Source: Alligator mississippiensis (lineage: Eukaryota > Chordata > Crocodylia > Alligatoridae). Taken from it: a stretch of DNA of 64,000 nt. This document shows, piece by piece, positions 50,401-62,400 of the stretch. The stretch spans positions 21,770,501 to 21,834,500 of the forward strand of contig NC_081835.1 of NCBI RefSeq assembly GCF_030867095.1, read 5' to 3'. Position 1 is the stretch's first letter. Every line of letters begins with the position of its first letter. A program made the position numbers and the translations under genes. Under the pieces are notes generated by a model that worked only from the letters and a program-made list of their open reading frames with translations, ran no database searches and had not been told where the DNA came from.

Positions 50401-53400
50401 GTGAAGCTTTGGTCCCTGATTCGATAGAGATTCGGCTTGATTTGGCAGCCAAATCTCCGAATCCGAATTGAATCAGGAGACTCTTTAATCTCTCTGAATT
50501 GGTTTGGAGAGATTTGAAAAGATTTGGCAATTCAGATTGTCGCAGGGCACCCCAGTGCCTGCTCCTAGAGAGGAGAAACTGCCAGGGAGAGAGCCCTGGC
50601 AGGGCCAATTGAGCACAGCTGCGGGTTGCCGGAGCAACTAAGTGGAGCCAGCTGCCTGTAGGGGGCAGGGCCTGGCCCTTATGAAGCCCAGGGCTGAAGC
50701 CAGGCTAGCAGTTCTCTGCCAGCAGCCTGGGAGGCAGGAGCTCTGGGAGTGAGGATGTGGAAAGGAGCCTAGCAGCAAGTACCATAGTCATATGGAGCAA
50801 TGTTGTTATGGCCATAGGGCTTCGGGTTTGAGTTACAGTCAGACGGCTTGAGCTTGCATTTGTGTTACAGCCTAGGGGCTTGTGGTTTTGTTTTGACGTT
50901 GTGATATTACACCCGGAGGCTTGGGTGAGGCTGTAGGGGTTGGAGGAGGCCTCAATCATAGGGACCCCAGAGAGTGTGGGGTGCCCTAGCGCCAAGAGGG
51001 CGCATTAATTTCACAGCGCCAGTGAAGGCGCAGCTTGCACGCCAGTACAGGAGTGACTGGCGGCGAGGAGCGCAGCCAGTGGGTCGCGGGCGCAACCGGT
51101 AGGTTGCAGACGGGGGATGTAGACCCCGGATCGCGTGCGGGGGGACATAAACCCTGGCCCCAGGGAAAGGGGCGGTTTTATTGAGAAGCCCAGGGTGGGC
51201 ATGGCGAGCCCCAAAGAGGGGGAGCGCCACTTTGTATTATTGAGAAGCCCCGTGTGGGCACGGCGAGCCCTGAAGAGGGGGGGCGCCATACTGAGGAGCC
51301 CTAGAGAGGGGCAATTACTGAGAAGCCTGAGACGGGCATCCGAGACGAGCATAGCGAGCCCGGCCACAGGCTAGTGCGGCAACACCCCTCAGACCGAGGC
51401 AGGGCGCTGCGGTTGCCCCGAGAAGACAGGGAGTAGCAGCGCGGTGCGCCGGGGTCCGAGAGGGTATCCGTGTGGTTGGCCAGGGAAGGGCCGGGGCCCG
51501 CTAGGGAGTCCCTGAGCGGGACCGCACCATCAGGAGAGTCCCAGTGAGAGGCTGGGTGCGAGAGAGAGAGCCCAGAGTGGGCTACACTTTAGAGGAGGCC
51601 CAGGAAGCGGGCGTACAGACCTAACAATGTCTATTACATCTGTGAGGCTTGGGGCGTGGTATTAGGGGCTGGTAGGAGCCACGCATAGCCCATAAGGCTA
51701 GGGTGTCCGGGGAACACCCACCACATCGGGAGACCCCCAGGGGGTCTAGAAGAACCGCGGGGACAGAGGTCCCGAGTAGCCGTGCCCAGGGAGTCATAGG
51801 CAGCCTCCCTATTACATTTTCCAACAAGACGTGGCGGGCAAGAATTGGAGGGTGCCTTGGGCCGGTGTGACACGGAGCGAGGGACCTCGAGGAGATCACG
51901 GCCCTCCGCGAGGACCCCACCATGACACAGATATAGACACAGCTTTAAATGTTTTTTCTACATACCTCAAGATACCAGACGGCTTGTGAATGCTGCGATG
52001 GTGGGGCGGGTGGAGTGTCCCACAGGAACATGGGGGGCTCCCCAGTGTGCTTGGCAGGAGACCCGGAAGTGGACCAGAAGTGCTTCTGGTTCACTTCTGG
52101 GCCCGCCAGGGAGCATGCAGGGGGGCCCCCCTGTGCCCCTCCAGCTCAGCAACTGGTGCCTCCTGGGTCTGGGTGGGCACCTGGGGTCACCCCATGGCCA
52201 AACACCAAGCCGGGGAGGCGCAGGGGCCGCCCTGTGCACTTGGTGGCGGACCCAGAAGTGGACCGGAAATACTTCTGGTCCACTTCCGGGTTCGTCGCTC
52301 AGCACATGGGGGGCCCCCCCTGCACTCCAGTGGGACACTCCAGCTGCCCCAGCATTGCAGCGTTCACAAGCCACACCTGGTACCTTGAGGTATGTAGAAA
52401 AAAGATTTAAAGCTGTGTCTGTGGCTGAATTGCTGATTGTCCAAATCAGCATGGAATCTTCAGATTCGGATTTGTCTGAATCGAATCGGGGACAGTGATC
52501 CGAATCAACAAATCAAGTCCCTGATTCGGGACAAATCCAAATCCAAATTGAACACAGCCCATTTCACACACCCCCTACCTTCCACCCCTGCAGCCATGCC
52601 CAGGTTGGTTATTGGTTAATCACTACAACGTCAGGTTTCCTTAGGCCTCGATACTGTTGTTGGGGTCTTGACATTCCCAGCCTCCACCCCTTTCCTCTAG
52701 CTGGGCTTCTTAGCCTAGGCCGACTGCAATGGGCCTCAGCTGATTGGCTCCAGACCCCATCTTGGGTTCTAGGATCTTGCCACTGGTTTTCATCCCTCTT
52801 GGGCTCTGGGCCCCTGGCCTTCGTTTTGTCCTCTTGGGCTCTGGGCTGTTGGCTGCAAGCTTTGTCCTTCTCAGCTTTCTGCCTGACTGGTCTTGAGAGC
52901 CCCAGCCTCCTCCTCCAAAACCTCACATAACCCTCAAGTACTAATGTGTGCATGGTGTGCCCCTCAAACACCCCACTGTGGCCTTCTCATTAACCCCTTA
53001 TAGCCATTCCTTGTCCATCAGTATAAAGCGACCTGGGGGCCCCTCCCCCTGGTTGCCATGTTCTCCCTGGTGGTGTGACTAGAAGTCCTACCCCCTAATC
53101 CCTCATCTTTGCCACCGGAAGTCCCTTTTCTTGCCCCTGGAAGTACTTGTTTTGGGGAGGGGGAGGTTGCCATTTTGGAACCAGAAAAAAACAAATCATA
53201 TACTAAAAGTCAAACATCTACTATAACATTTTAACATTCTTAAAAAATTAGCCAATTTTGCCCATCATCCATTGCCCTAATGATGGGAGGGGGGAGGGGG
53301 GATGGGGAGGAACAGAACCCTGGGTCCTCCCCCCCATCTAGGCCCACTCCCCCCCACATTACCTGCAGGGAGCGGGGGGGGTGGGGGGGGCATGGGCGAG

Positions 53401-56400
53401 GCCAGCCCTGCTGGCCTTGCCTCCCACCTTCCATCCAGTCTGTTGCCACCACCTCCAGGGAGCACAGCTGGGGGGGAGGGGGGAGCATCTGTCAGAACAC
53501 TTCTTTGAACTCTGATTGGCTCTTTTCATAGTCCAATCAGAGTGCAAATACAGCATTATGGAAAGACAGACAGATAGACTTAGGCTGTTATAATATCAGA
53601 ATATATTTTTGTCCTGATTTATGTGTGTTCGCGTAGTGTATATAGAAGTTATTGCAAAATAGCTCAAAAATAAAGTCTTACTTTTGTATACCTTGTGGGG
53701 GGAGGGGTGTGTGGTTGGGGGATGAGTATGTATGTGTGGTGGGTGGGGGTGTGTGGGGTTTGTGAGGGGGTGTGGCTGTGTGTGTGGGGTGATGTAGGGT
53801 ATGTTGGGGGCTGTGGGTGTGTATGTGGGAGGGTTGTGGCTGGTGAGGGCATAGTGTGGGGGTTTGTGAGGTGTGAGGGAGGGTGGGGAGTGTGAGCTGC
53901 ATGTGGCAGCAGGGAGCAGGGAAGGCTGCTAACTCCATCATGCGGGGCTTCCCCCTGGTGGTGCATGAGTCCAGAGCTGCATATGAGCCCCGCTTGATAG
54001 AGGCAGCCTGGCCTGGCTCCACTCCTTGCCACCATGTGTAGATCCCAGAACTGGCTGGAGCTGTGTGCTACCCAGTGGCTGCGCCTGTGCAGGCCATGAA
54101 CATATCAAGTGCCTGCTGCTGCTGCCACCACTAGTGGAAGGGACTATGAGTCATGAGGGGTTATGTGGGGCGGGGTATCCATACCCCCTGCACCTTCCCC
54201 CATGCTCCACCCACCTGAGTTCCATCTGGGCTCCATGCTTCCGCCAACCCCACCTCCATGCTCCACGTTCCTGCCCAGCTTCAGCTTCCCTACCTGGTGC
54301 CTGGACTGCGCCCTGCAGCAGGGACAGGAGGAGAAGCTACTGGAGGCCAAGGAAGCCAAGCAGGTCCCCCACCAGCTGCAAAAGTGGCAGCAGCAGCTCC
54401 ACCTGGAAGCTGTATGTTTTGGCCAGGGCTGGGGCTGTCCTGCGCAGGAGGGTGGAAGCAAAGTGCGCAGGCTGGGAAAGGTACAATTAATTGGTGGGTG
54501 CTTGCAGGCCAGATGAAATCGCCACAGGCCATATTTTCCCGCCCCTGCCTGTCTTAAAAGGCCCTTACCAGCTCTGCTGGCTTTATAGCTCTCTCTCAGT
54601 AACAGAGTCAGAGCTCCCTGTTACAGGGCTCTATAACACATCATCAATTATGACTTTTCTAAAATGTACTGTGAGATCTTCAGTCCTGGGCATTGGGTCA
54701 GGTGCACTAGCAACTCTCTCAATCTCACTAGCAGCAAGCAGCGGGCAGAGTGCAAACAGCTCCACCAGGCTACACAACTCCAGCATCAGCTCCATGCTTG
54801 CAGCGACTGTACGGGCACCTGGGGGCGGGCTACGCTGCCCCACTGTCCGCCCCGAGGTGCCCATGCAGTCGCCGCCAGCACGGGGCTGATGCCAGAGCTG
54901 TGCAGCCTGGCAGAGCTGTTTGCACTCTGCCCGCTGCTTGCTGCAGCTGCCCAGAGCCCGGGCTGGCTCCAAACAGCTGCACCAGGCTCATCACCTCCTT
55001 GCCGGGAGCGGGGGAGAGACCAGGGCTGCGCTGCCTCAGACCCCTCCCCCACTGCCCACTCCAAGGCGTGCCTGCACGCGCCAGTGCAGAGCTGATCCCA
55101 GAGCCCGGCACAGCTGTTTGGAGCCTCCCGGCTACAGGCCCCCCAGCTCTGGGGAGCTGCTGTCAGCCGGGATCCCAGGCTGCTCCCAGCAGGCAGCTGG
55201 GATGCTGCAAGCCCTGCTTGGAGCAGCCTGGGCTCCAGAAGCTACTCAGAGCTGGGGTAGCTGCTGGCATCCACCAAGCCCAGGCTGTGGGGCAGGGGCT
55301 CTGGGTGGGGGGCAAGGGGCAGTAGGGCTGAGGGGCAGGGGCTTGGGTGGGGGGCAAGAGGCAGTAGGGCTGGGGGGCAGGGGCTTTGGGTGGGGGGCAA
55401 GGGGCCGTAGGGCTGGGGGGCAGGGGGTTTGGGTGGGGGGCAAGGGGCAGTAGGGCTGGGGGGCAGGGGCTTTGGGTGGGGGGCAAGGGTCAGTAGGTGC
55501 CCTCATCTTGTCTTTCTGCCATGACAGCATTCTGGCGCTTCCGAGGTAGCATTGTGGTGTTTTTCAGCACTTCAGCCAAAAAACGTTGCCTACCCCTGCT
55601 CTAAAGGATCAAGCTCCATCCATGAACAAGCTCTATCCTTGGAAGTTTTTAAGAGGAGGTTAGACAAATACTTATCTAGGATGGCTTAGACAGAGATGAT
55701 CCTGCCTTGAGCAAAAGGCTGGACTTAGATGACCTCCTGAAGGCCCTTCTAGTCCCAATTTTCTGTGATTCTATGCAGATCAATAATCTGAATGTATATT
55801 TTGGGACTGGCAATTTTTTATGTTCAGAACTTTTACTGGAATTGTCCTTGTAGGGTTGTATTAGTGCAGACTTTGAACTCAAAAGCAGAATGCAAGGGCT
55901 TTTGTGACACTGCCATTAACATACTTAAAATGATTAATTTATATTAACTGTACGTGTGCAGCAAAATACCTTGCACTGCTTCAAAAAGGTCATTTGTGAT
56001 GTTTAATTGTGGTTGCAAATGAAGTTTCAATGCTACTGTTGTTTCATGCACTGAATAATAGTATTATTCATCAATTATTTGTACATCTAGTAGGAACTGA
56101 CAGCTCAATTAAATCTTGCCATTTACTTGCACAGAATACAAAGTCATTACAATGCTAACACTCACATCCTTTTCTTTTTGTTTGAGCATATCTTCTTCAA
56201 ACTGCTTTTGCATGAGTTCTCGTTCTCGTGCTAGACGGCGTTCTTCTTCTTGTTCTTCCCATTTTCTCTGCTCTTCCTCCAGTTGCTTCTTCCTTCGTTT
56301 TTCCTCCACTTGAGCCATTATAGCTTTCTAGTAATGCCAAAATCATAATAAAATTAAGTATAATTAAAACATATTTCCTATAAAACATGCATTCTGCATA

Positions 56401-59400
56401 CTTTAGTCTTCTGTGCATACATTAGAAAATATATCTATATATACATATACAATATGAGTTAAATACAATAGAAAATATTTTTGAACTACAAAAAGCAAAT
56501 GGAATTTAGTTTTCTAGCAAATTTAGCTCAAGTATTTAGAGCAAGAAGTAAACAAAAGCAAAATAAAATTTTAAAACAAGCCTCAAAATGCACAAGGATG
56601 TACATATATGCCCTCTCCATCCTATCACTTTGATTTCTTTTTTTTTTTTTTTAAGATCAGCTCCCTGATGTGATAACAAAGAAATTGGTATAATCTGAGT
56701 TGGTAGTTTACCCTGAAATAGATCAGCTATAACAGGGGCAGGCAATTATTTCAGGCCGAGGGCCACTTACTGAGTTTTGGCAAGCCATTGACAGCCACAT
56801 GGGAGGCAGCCAGGGGCAGATAAATATTAATTTTCTACATTTTTAGGGGCCCCGCGGGCCGGACAGAATGGCCTGGTGGGCCACATTTTGCCCACCCCTG
56901 AGCTATAATAAGTGTATGACATGGGACCAGTCTTCATTTACACTAAAACGCTCTACATTGTTTTGGCAGTATAAAAGGACCTGCAGTGGCTGTAAATGTA
57001 TTTATAGTGTTGTAAAGGCAGCTTTACTGTAAATGAGAAAAAAAGCACATTCATGGATCAGGAATTCTATGTTTAGTTATGATCTGTGGAGGTTGAAGGA
57101 AAGAGGCACAACAATACTTTTAGGTCCTGAAGGATGTCTTATATTTTTGCCTTGAAAATATATAATAATACTGCAACTCTTAAACCTGTACCTATGAGTG
57201 AAATACCATTATAACTGTTTAAACAGGTATTCTGAAGCACAGATGGTGAAATAACTGCTCTGGGGTCTAGAAACCACATATTCTGGAACCCATTCCCCTA
57301 CTCTTAACTGTATCAATTTGCTTCCATTTTTTCATTCTTTCTACTCTGAAAATTATATCAGTTTCAAATATGATTGCACCTGATGTTCCAACTGTTTCTG
57401 CCGCCGCCTGTCTCTTTCCTCAATTTGTGCAGGATCTAAAAGAGCAGTCATTGAACGAAGGAAACTGCAAACAGAAAAAAATGTAAATATTTTGTATTTA
57501 AAGAAGAAAAGAATCCCACAGCCTTAATTATTCTGACTTCTCAGCTAGATTGTATTTTCATGTCATCAAGGTTGTATTTTCATGTCATCACATGGCACTT
57601 TTATTCAGAGAATGTCTGTGTTGATTGTCTGGCTCTACCTTCAGGTCATTCTCATCCGGCTTAAATCATGAGGCATGTTTTTCTATCCATATCGTGCTCT
57701 AACCTGCACCAAAGCTGTCCACATTGTGCCGCTTCTTAAAGTACTATGATATATAATCGATTCCCTTGCACAGTCCATCCAGGAATCTGTCTGCAAACTA
57801 TTCTTCTTCTGGGTTTGTCTCTACTTTTGGGCAATGGGAAAAGGAACTAGAGTGAAGAAGGACCAAAAGACAGGAACAGGGAATTGTGGGATTGCTGGTG
57901 GCCAACTTCCTGTGCTCCAAAACTACAGTGATCACAGGAAATTCCAAACACACTACAGAAAAGAACAGGAGGTAAGCAGTGTCAAAATCAATCCCTTACC
58001 AGGAGTTCAGTGACCTTCCAACCGTGGGCTGAATTTCTTCCAGAGCCTAAGGTAGTGCTAACAAGTTTAAAGTATAAATAGCCAGTATGTATGGGTTTGT
58101 GACTGAGCTAAAGGTTAACCTTAACTGTCAGTGTAGGCACAGACCCAGTACTATGGAGTTTCACTGTAATCAATGAGATTGAATAAAAATGTTAGACTTT
58201 TTTTTTAGTGAGTACTAGGAACACGTGTTTTTTTTTCCTAATGGTATCATGTGAAACAAAAATACAAGTTGCTAAAAAGCAGAGTAAAAAACAAATTAAT
58301 GCAAAATCTAAGTTACGGTTAGACAGGAATGGATTAGGAAAACTACTGTAGTTGAAGATTTCACTCACTTGGCTTTCTGACTTTGTTCCAAAGCACTGTT
58401 TTCAATAGTTTTCCCTACATTATCCACCTTTGAAGACAGGGTATGGCCTAAAGCTGCAGGTGAAAAAGGATGAATAAAAGCAGTCAGCTCCTTAGGGTCG
58501 GGGGACAGACAAAGAATTTCAGGCTGCTTTTTGTATGTTCCATTTAAGGGGTGTTGTTGATTAGCACTAAGGTGGTTCTTTAAAGAATCAAAATGCATTG
58601 CCCATCTGTCATGCTCTTCAGCCTAAACAGATATGAAGCAACAAGAAAATGAAAATACATTTAATTACATTCAGTTACATAAAGTATGTTCAACTACATA
58701 TTTTTAAGTTATAGTGCTGTTTTGACAGAAATTATACATCAGGACTTGCTACTCTGCAAGTGCTGCAGTGGAACTATAGGATATGGAGTCAAAAGGAATC
58801 AGAACTTGTGGAAGAGGTGATATCTTTTATTAGACCAACTAGATGTTTGCAAAAAAAAAATCAAAATGGGAAAATGAAAAGGATCGAAGTCTTCATCCAA
58901 CATTCAGACTAAACTTTTTGGTTAAAAATATTCACAAAATATTGCTAAAAATCTAGAAAGTGCAAAAAATAAAGTTATCAAGAAGCCTTCCGTCCCATAC
59001 AACGTAAGCAAATAACAGATCAGAGTTTTCTATTCTGCTTTCTTTGCAACCTGGTCTTAAAATATATATTATTCTGTTTCATAATATTTCTATTAATTTT
59101 GCAAGGCTGTTTAATGATTTAGTTATATCCCCCCTCCTCCTGTTGCCCATGTATTTTCTCTGTAGCACTACACACAATGGCAGCAGCAAGCTTTCATGCT
59201 TTTTAAAAACACTCTCTTTATAGCCATGTATGAAAAAAAACTTTTATTCATCTTTCTCAAAGTCCCATTATTTCCTCCACTTTAGTTCTGGACAGTAATT
59301 CACATGGTATATTTTGTATCAGGCCCTTCCATTTGGAATCTCTCGATTTCTTTTCCCTAAAAACTCTTCAGCCAGACTCTACCATCCGAAAAGAAATACT

Positions 59401-62400
59401 GCATCAATACTAGGAGTGCCCCATGTTTAAGGTCCTTGCAAAGGTGGGAGCTGCATAAAGCCCAGTCTTAGGGAAGAGCATTTGAGTGTCTTTACCCAAG
59501 GCAACCATGACCTCCCAAAAATCACAAAGATCCTGATCAGAGGCAATGGTAATATAATTCTTGCATTGCCTGCAGTTTCTATAGAGGAGATATTTTGTTT
59601 TTACTTCCAGAGCAAGCTGTCGTCTAAAAGCACCTGGAGGTGTGTTCTTTTGCAAGTAGGCATTTTTTACATGACACCCACAGAAGCCAAAAGGACCAAG
59701 GTGCCCCCTGTAGGCCTTCTCTTTATTCAGGATAAACAGAAAGTTCTCTCATCCTTCTCCACTGTATTTCTGAAGAAACTGGAGGGTATAACCTCAGTAT
59801 TTGCTGCCTGAAAAAGAAATTGCTACGTCCCATCTAAAGTTCCTCTTAACGCTTTTCACAAGCATAAACCTTCTCTGGCAGAAAAGACAGTCCTATATTA
59901 GAAAGCTAAAATAAAAAGTAAAAAATACCTCATCTTGTACTAGTTCTCCACCTCTCCTAGGTTTTTAAGTTTCTCCTTCCCTAAGAAAGATAAACTGCAA
60001 CTGTAACTGTAACCTGGATGAAAAGCCAGAGCAGGGAAAGATTTTTTTCTTGCAGTATGCTTTGCTGGAACATAGAGAGATATAATATGTCTAAACTAAA
60101 AAGGACGTTGAAGAAAAGATTAATGCAAGTATCTTCCTTCCCAACATAGACTGAAAAACGATTACTGTGATACACCTTGGTGGGTGTTACTTGCTGACAA
60201 GAATCAATATAAAATTAAAGGATTGGACAGCTAATGAAGTTTTACAAATTCCAAGTTCAAAGGTAGGCACAACAGTGTGCTTTTAAGTAAAGAACATGCA
60301 ACAATCACATTTAAAGCAATTTTTCCTTCCTAATAATCAAAAACAAAAACATGGTCAGGGATTCTGTGAAGTAGAAGTAACCATGTGAGCATCCCTGACA
60401 AGATTCTTAGAAAAAGCCATTTTTTGGTCTGTTAACCTGAGAAGCATTAATTTCCTAGAATGAAGAATATCTGTTCCAAGAATTACATGACTATTGTGTT
60501 AAACTGTATGAACTTTGTGCCATTTACATGTTTTTTCAATGCAGAAGGCAGACTCAGGCTGTAGAAACTCACTCCGAGAAAATTCTGTAACAAAATCTGT
60601 GTTCCCTCTGTACTACACATTTATTCCTCTCTGATAATCTTAGTGCCAGATCCAGAACAGTGGAGGCCACAGATATTATAAAACAGAAATGAAAACATTA
60701 CCTAATAATGGGATATATTATATTAGTTTGTATAACTATGTGGATAAGATAGATAGACACTGAAATTAACACTGAAGAAGTTATTTACATGGTGTCTGAA
60801 GGGCTCATTAGGCCAGCAGATTTATTGATAAAAAACAAATTAATCTTTCTTCAGTTTCATAATAAGGAGACCATGTAGACTACAGGGGGAAGTAACTGAA
60901 GAAGAAAGAAACCACCAGACAATGGATTTTCTATTCTGCAAGAGCTGCAAAGTCTTTAAATATTCTATCTGAAGATAGATTCATGCTTGCTAGAAATTAA
61001 ATTTACATATTTTAAAGCTTTGAGCTTTTTAACAGCAAACCTTGAACACTGCTTCACTGTGTAGTCAAAAAAGTTCATACATGATGCAGATTATAATTTC
61101 AAGAAACAGTATTTCTATACTACTTTGAAGGATGAGGAGTCACACTCCAATCTCTGTCCTTTCATCCTAACATTTTTGAAATCATCAGGATGTCCTTTCC
61201 CCAAGTATCTTGTCTTTGTTTATAACCCCTTGCAGCTGTAAGCCCTTTCACTCAGTGGGAAAATGACTATGATAATAATATCAGAAAGTTTCTCTCTGAA
61301 GCAAACTCTTTATGTATCAAAAAAGATATAGAACAGGTTTTTCTTCCCTATCAAGGTTTTAGAGTTAGTTTCATAGTTGCTAGGGTCGGAAGGGACCTAA
61401 GCAGATCATCTAGTCTGACCCCCTGCCATGGGCAGGAAAGGATGCTGGGGTCAAATGACCCGAACTAGGTGGCTGTCTAGCCTCCCTTTGAAGACCCCCA
61501 GGGTAGGGGCAAGCACCACTTCCCTTGGAAGTTGGTTCCAGCTCCTAGCCGCCCTGACAGTGAAGTAGTGCCTCCTGATATCTAGCCTGAATCTACTCTC
61601 AGGCAACTTATGGCCGTTGTTCCTTGTTACCTCCGGTAGTGCTCGGGGGAACAGTGACTCTCCCACTGCCTGCTGGTCCCCTTGGCAAGTTTATAGGCGG
61701 CCACCAGATCCCCTCTCAGCCTGGCTAATTGCTCCTAGGTACTTGTTTTGCTAGGCTGTCATATAGATTAGGGGTGAAATGCTGAAGTCAATAAAAGTTT
61801 TGCCACTGACTTTTGTTGGGCTAGGGAATCAATCTTGATTATTCAGAAGCACTGGATACCCACACATTCCAATCAATAAGAATTACAGGTGTGGGGATAA
61901 GGTTAACTGGAACCTAAAAATTCAATTAGCTTTGGAGATAGGTCAGCTAACTGCATTATTGGAAGTTAAAGCAGAGTTGTTTTTTCTTAAAAAGGCTGGA
62001 AAGGCTCAAGAGGACAGTTCTGACTGACTCAAAAATTCATCTTGGAAAACTGGATTAGAGCTAGTATTTGGAAAAGGGGCACTTCCCCATCAAGATAACC
62101 TTGGGGGTTATATTTTGGAAAAATTAAGAACTAATGAAATCCACATGGAACTAGTAGTTCAAGCCAGGGGTGTGAAAGTCATTTAAGCTTAGTCTGAATG
62201 TGGTTGGGGTTTTTTTTTTTTGAGTGCTGGAAGGGGACTCTAGAGAGAAACCCTGTATTTCATTGCTCTAAAAAAGGAGGAATTATGAGGCACACAGAAG
62301 GAAAATGTTAGGAGGAACTAAGCCCTATCGTTTGAATATTAACACCTCATAAGAACTGAAATGAAATATGACATAATGGAGGGCTGAGTGACAGAAGAGG

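Noticed and set aside
50538..51927. Possibility of a full provirus
   Set aside because: No internal coding region, and both ends of the single LTR are bounded by the same 5-bp duplication, so it is a solo LTR.
51949..52498. Open frames of 130-170 residues on both strands
   Set aside because: They mirror the inverted arms of the fold-back element and are not conserved proteins.
54026..55530. Series of open frames with Pro/Ala/Gly-rich peptides
   Set aside because: Located in GC-rich repeats and a minisatellite; no splice context and no known domain.
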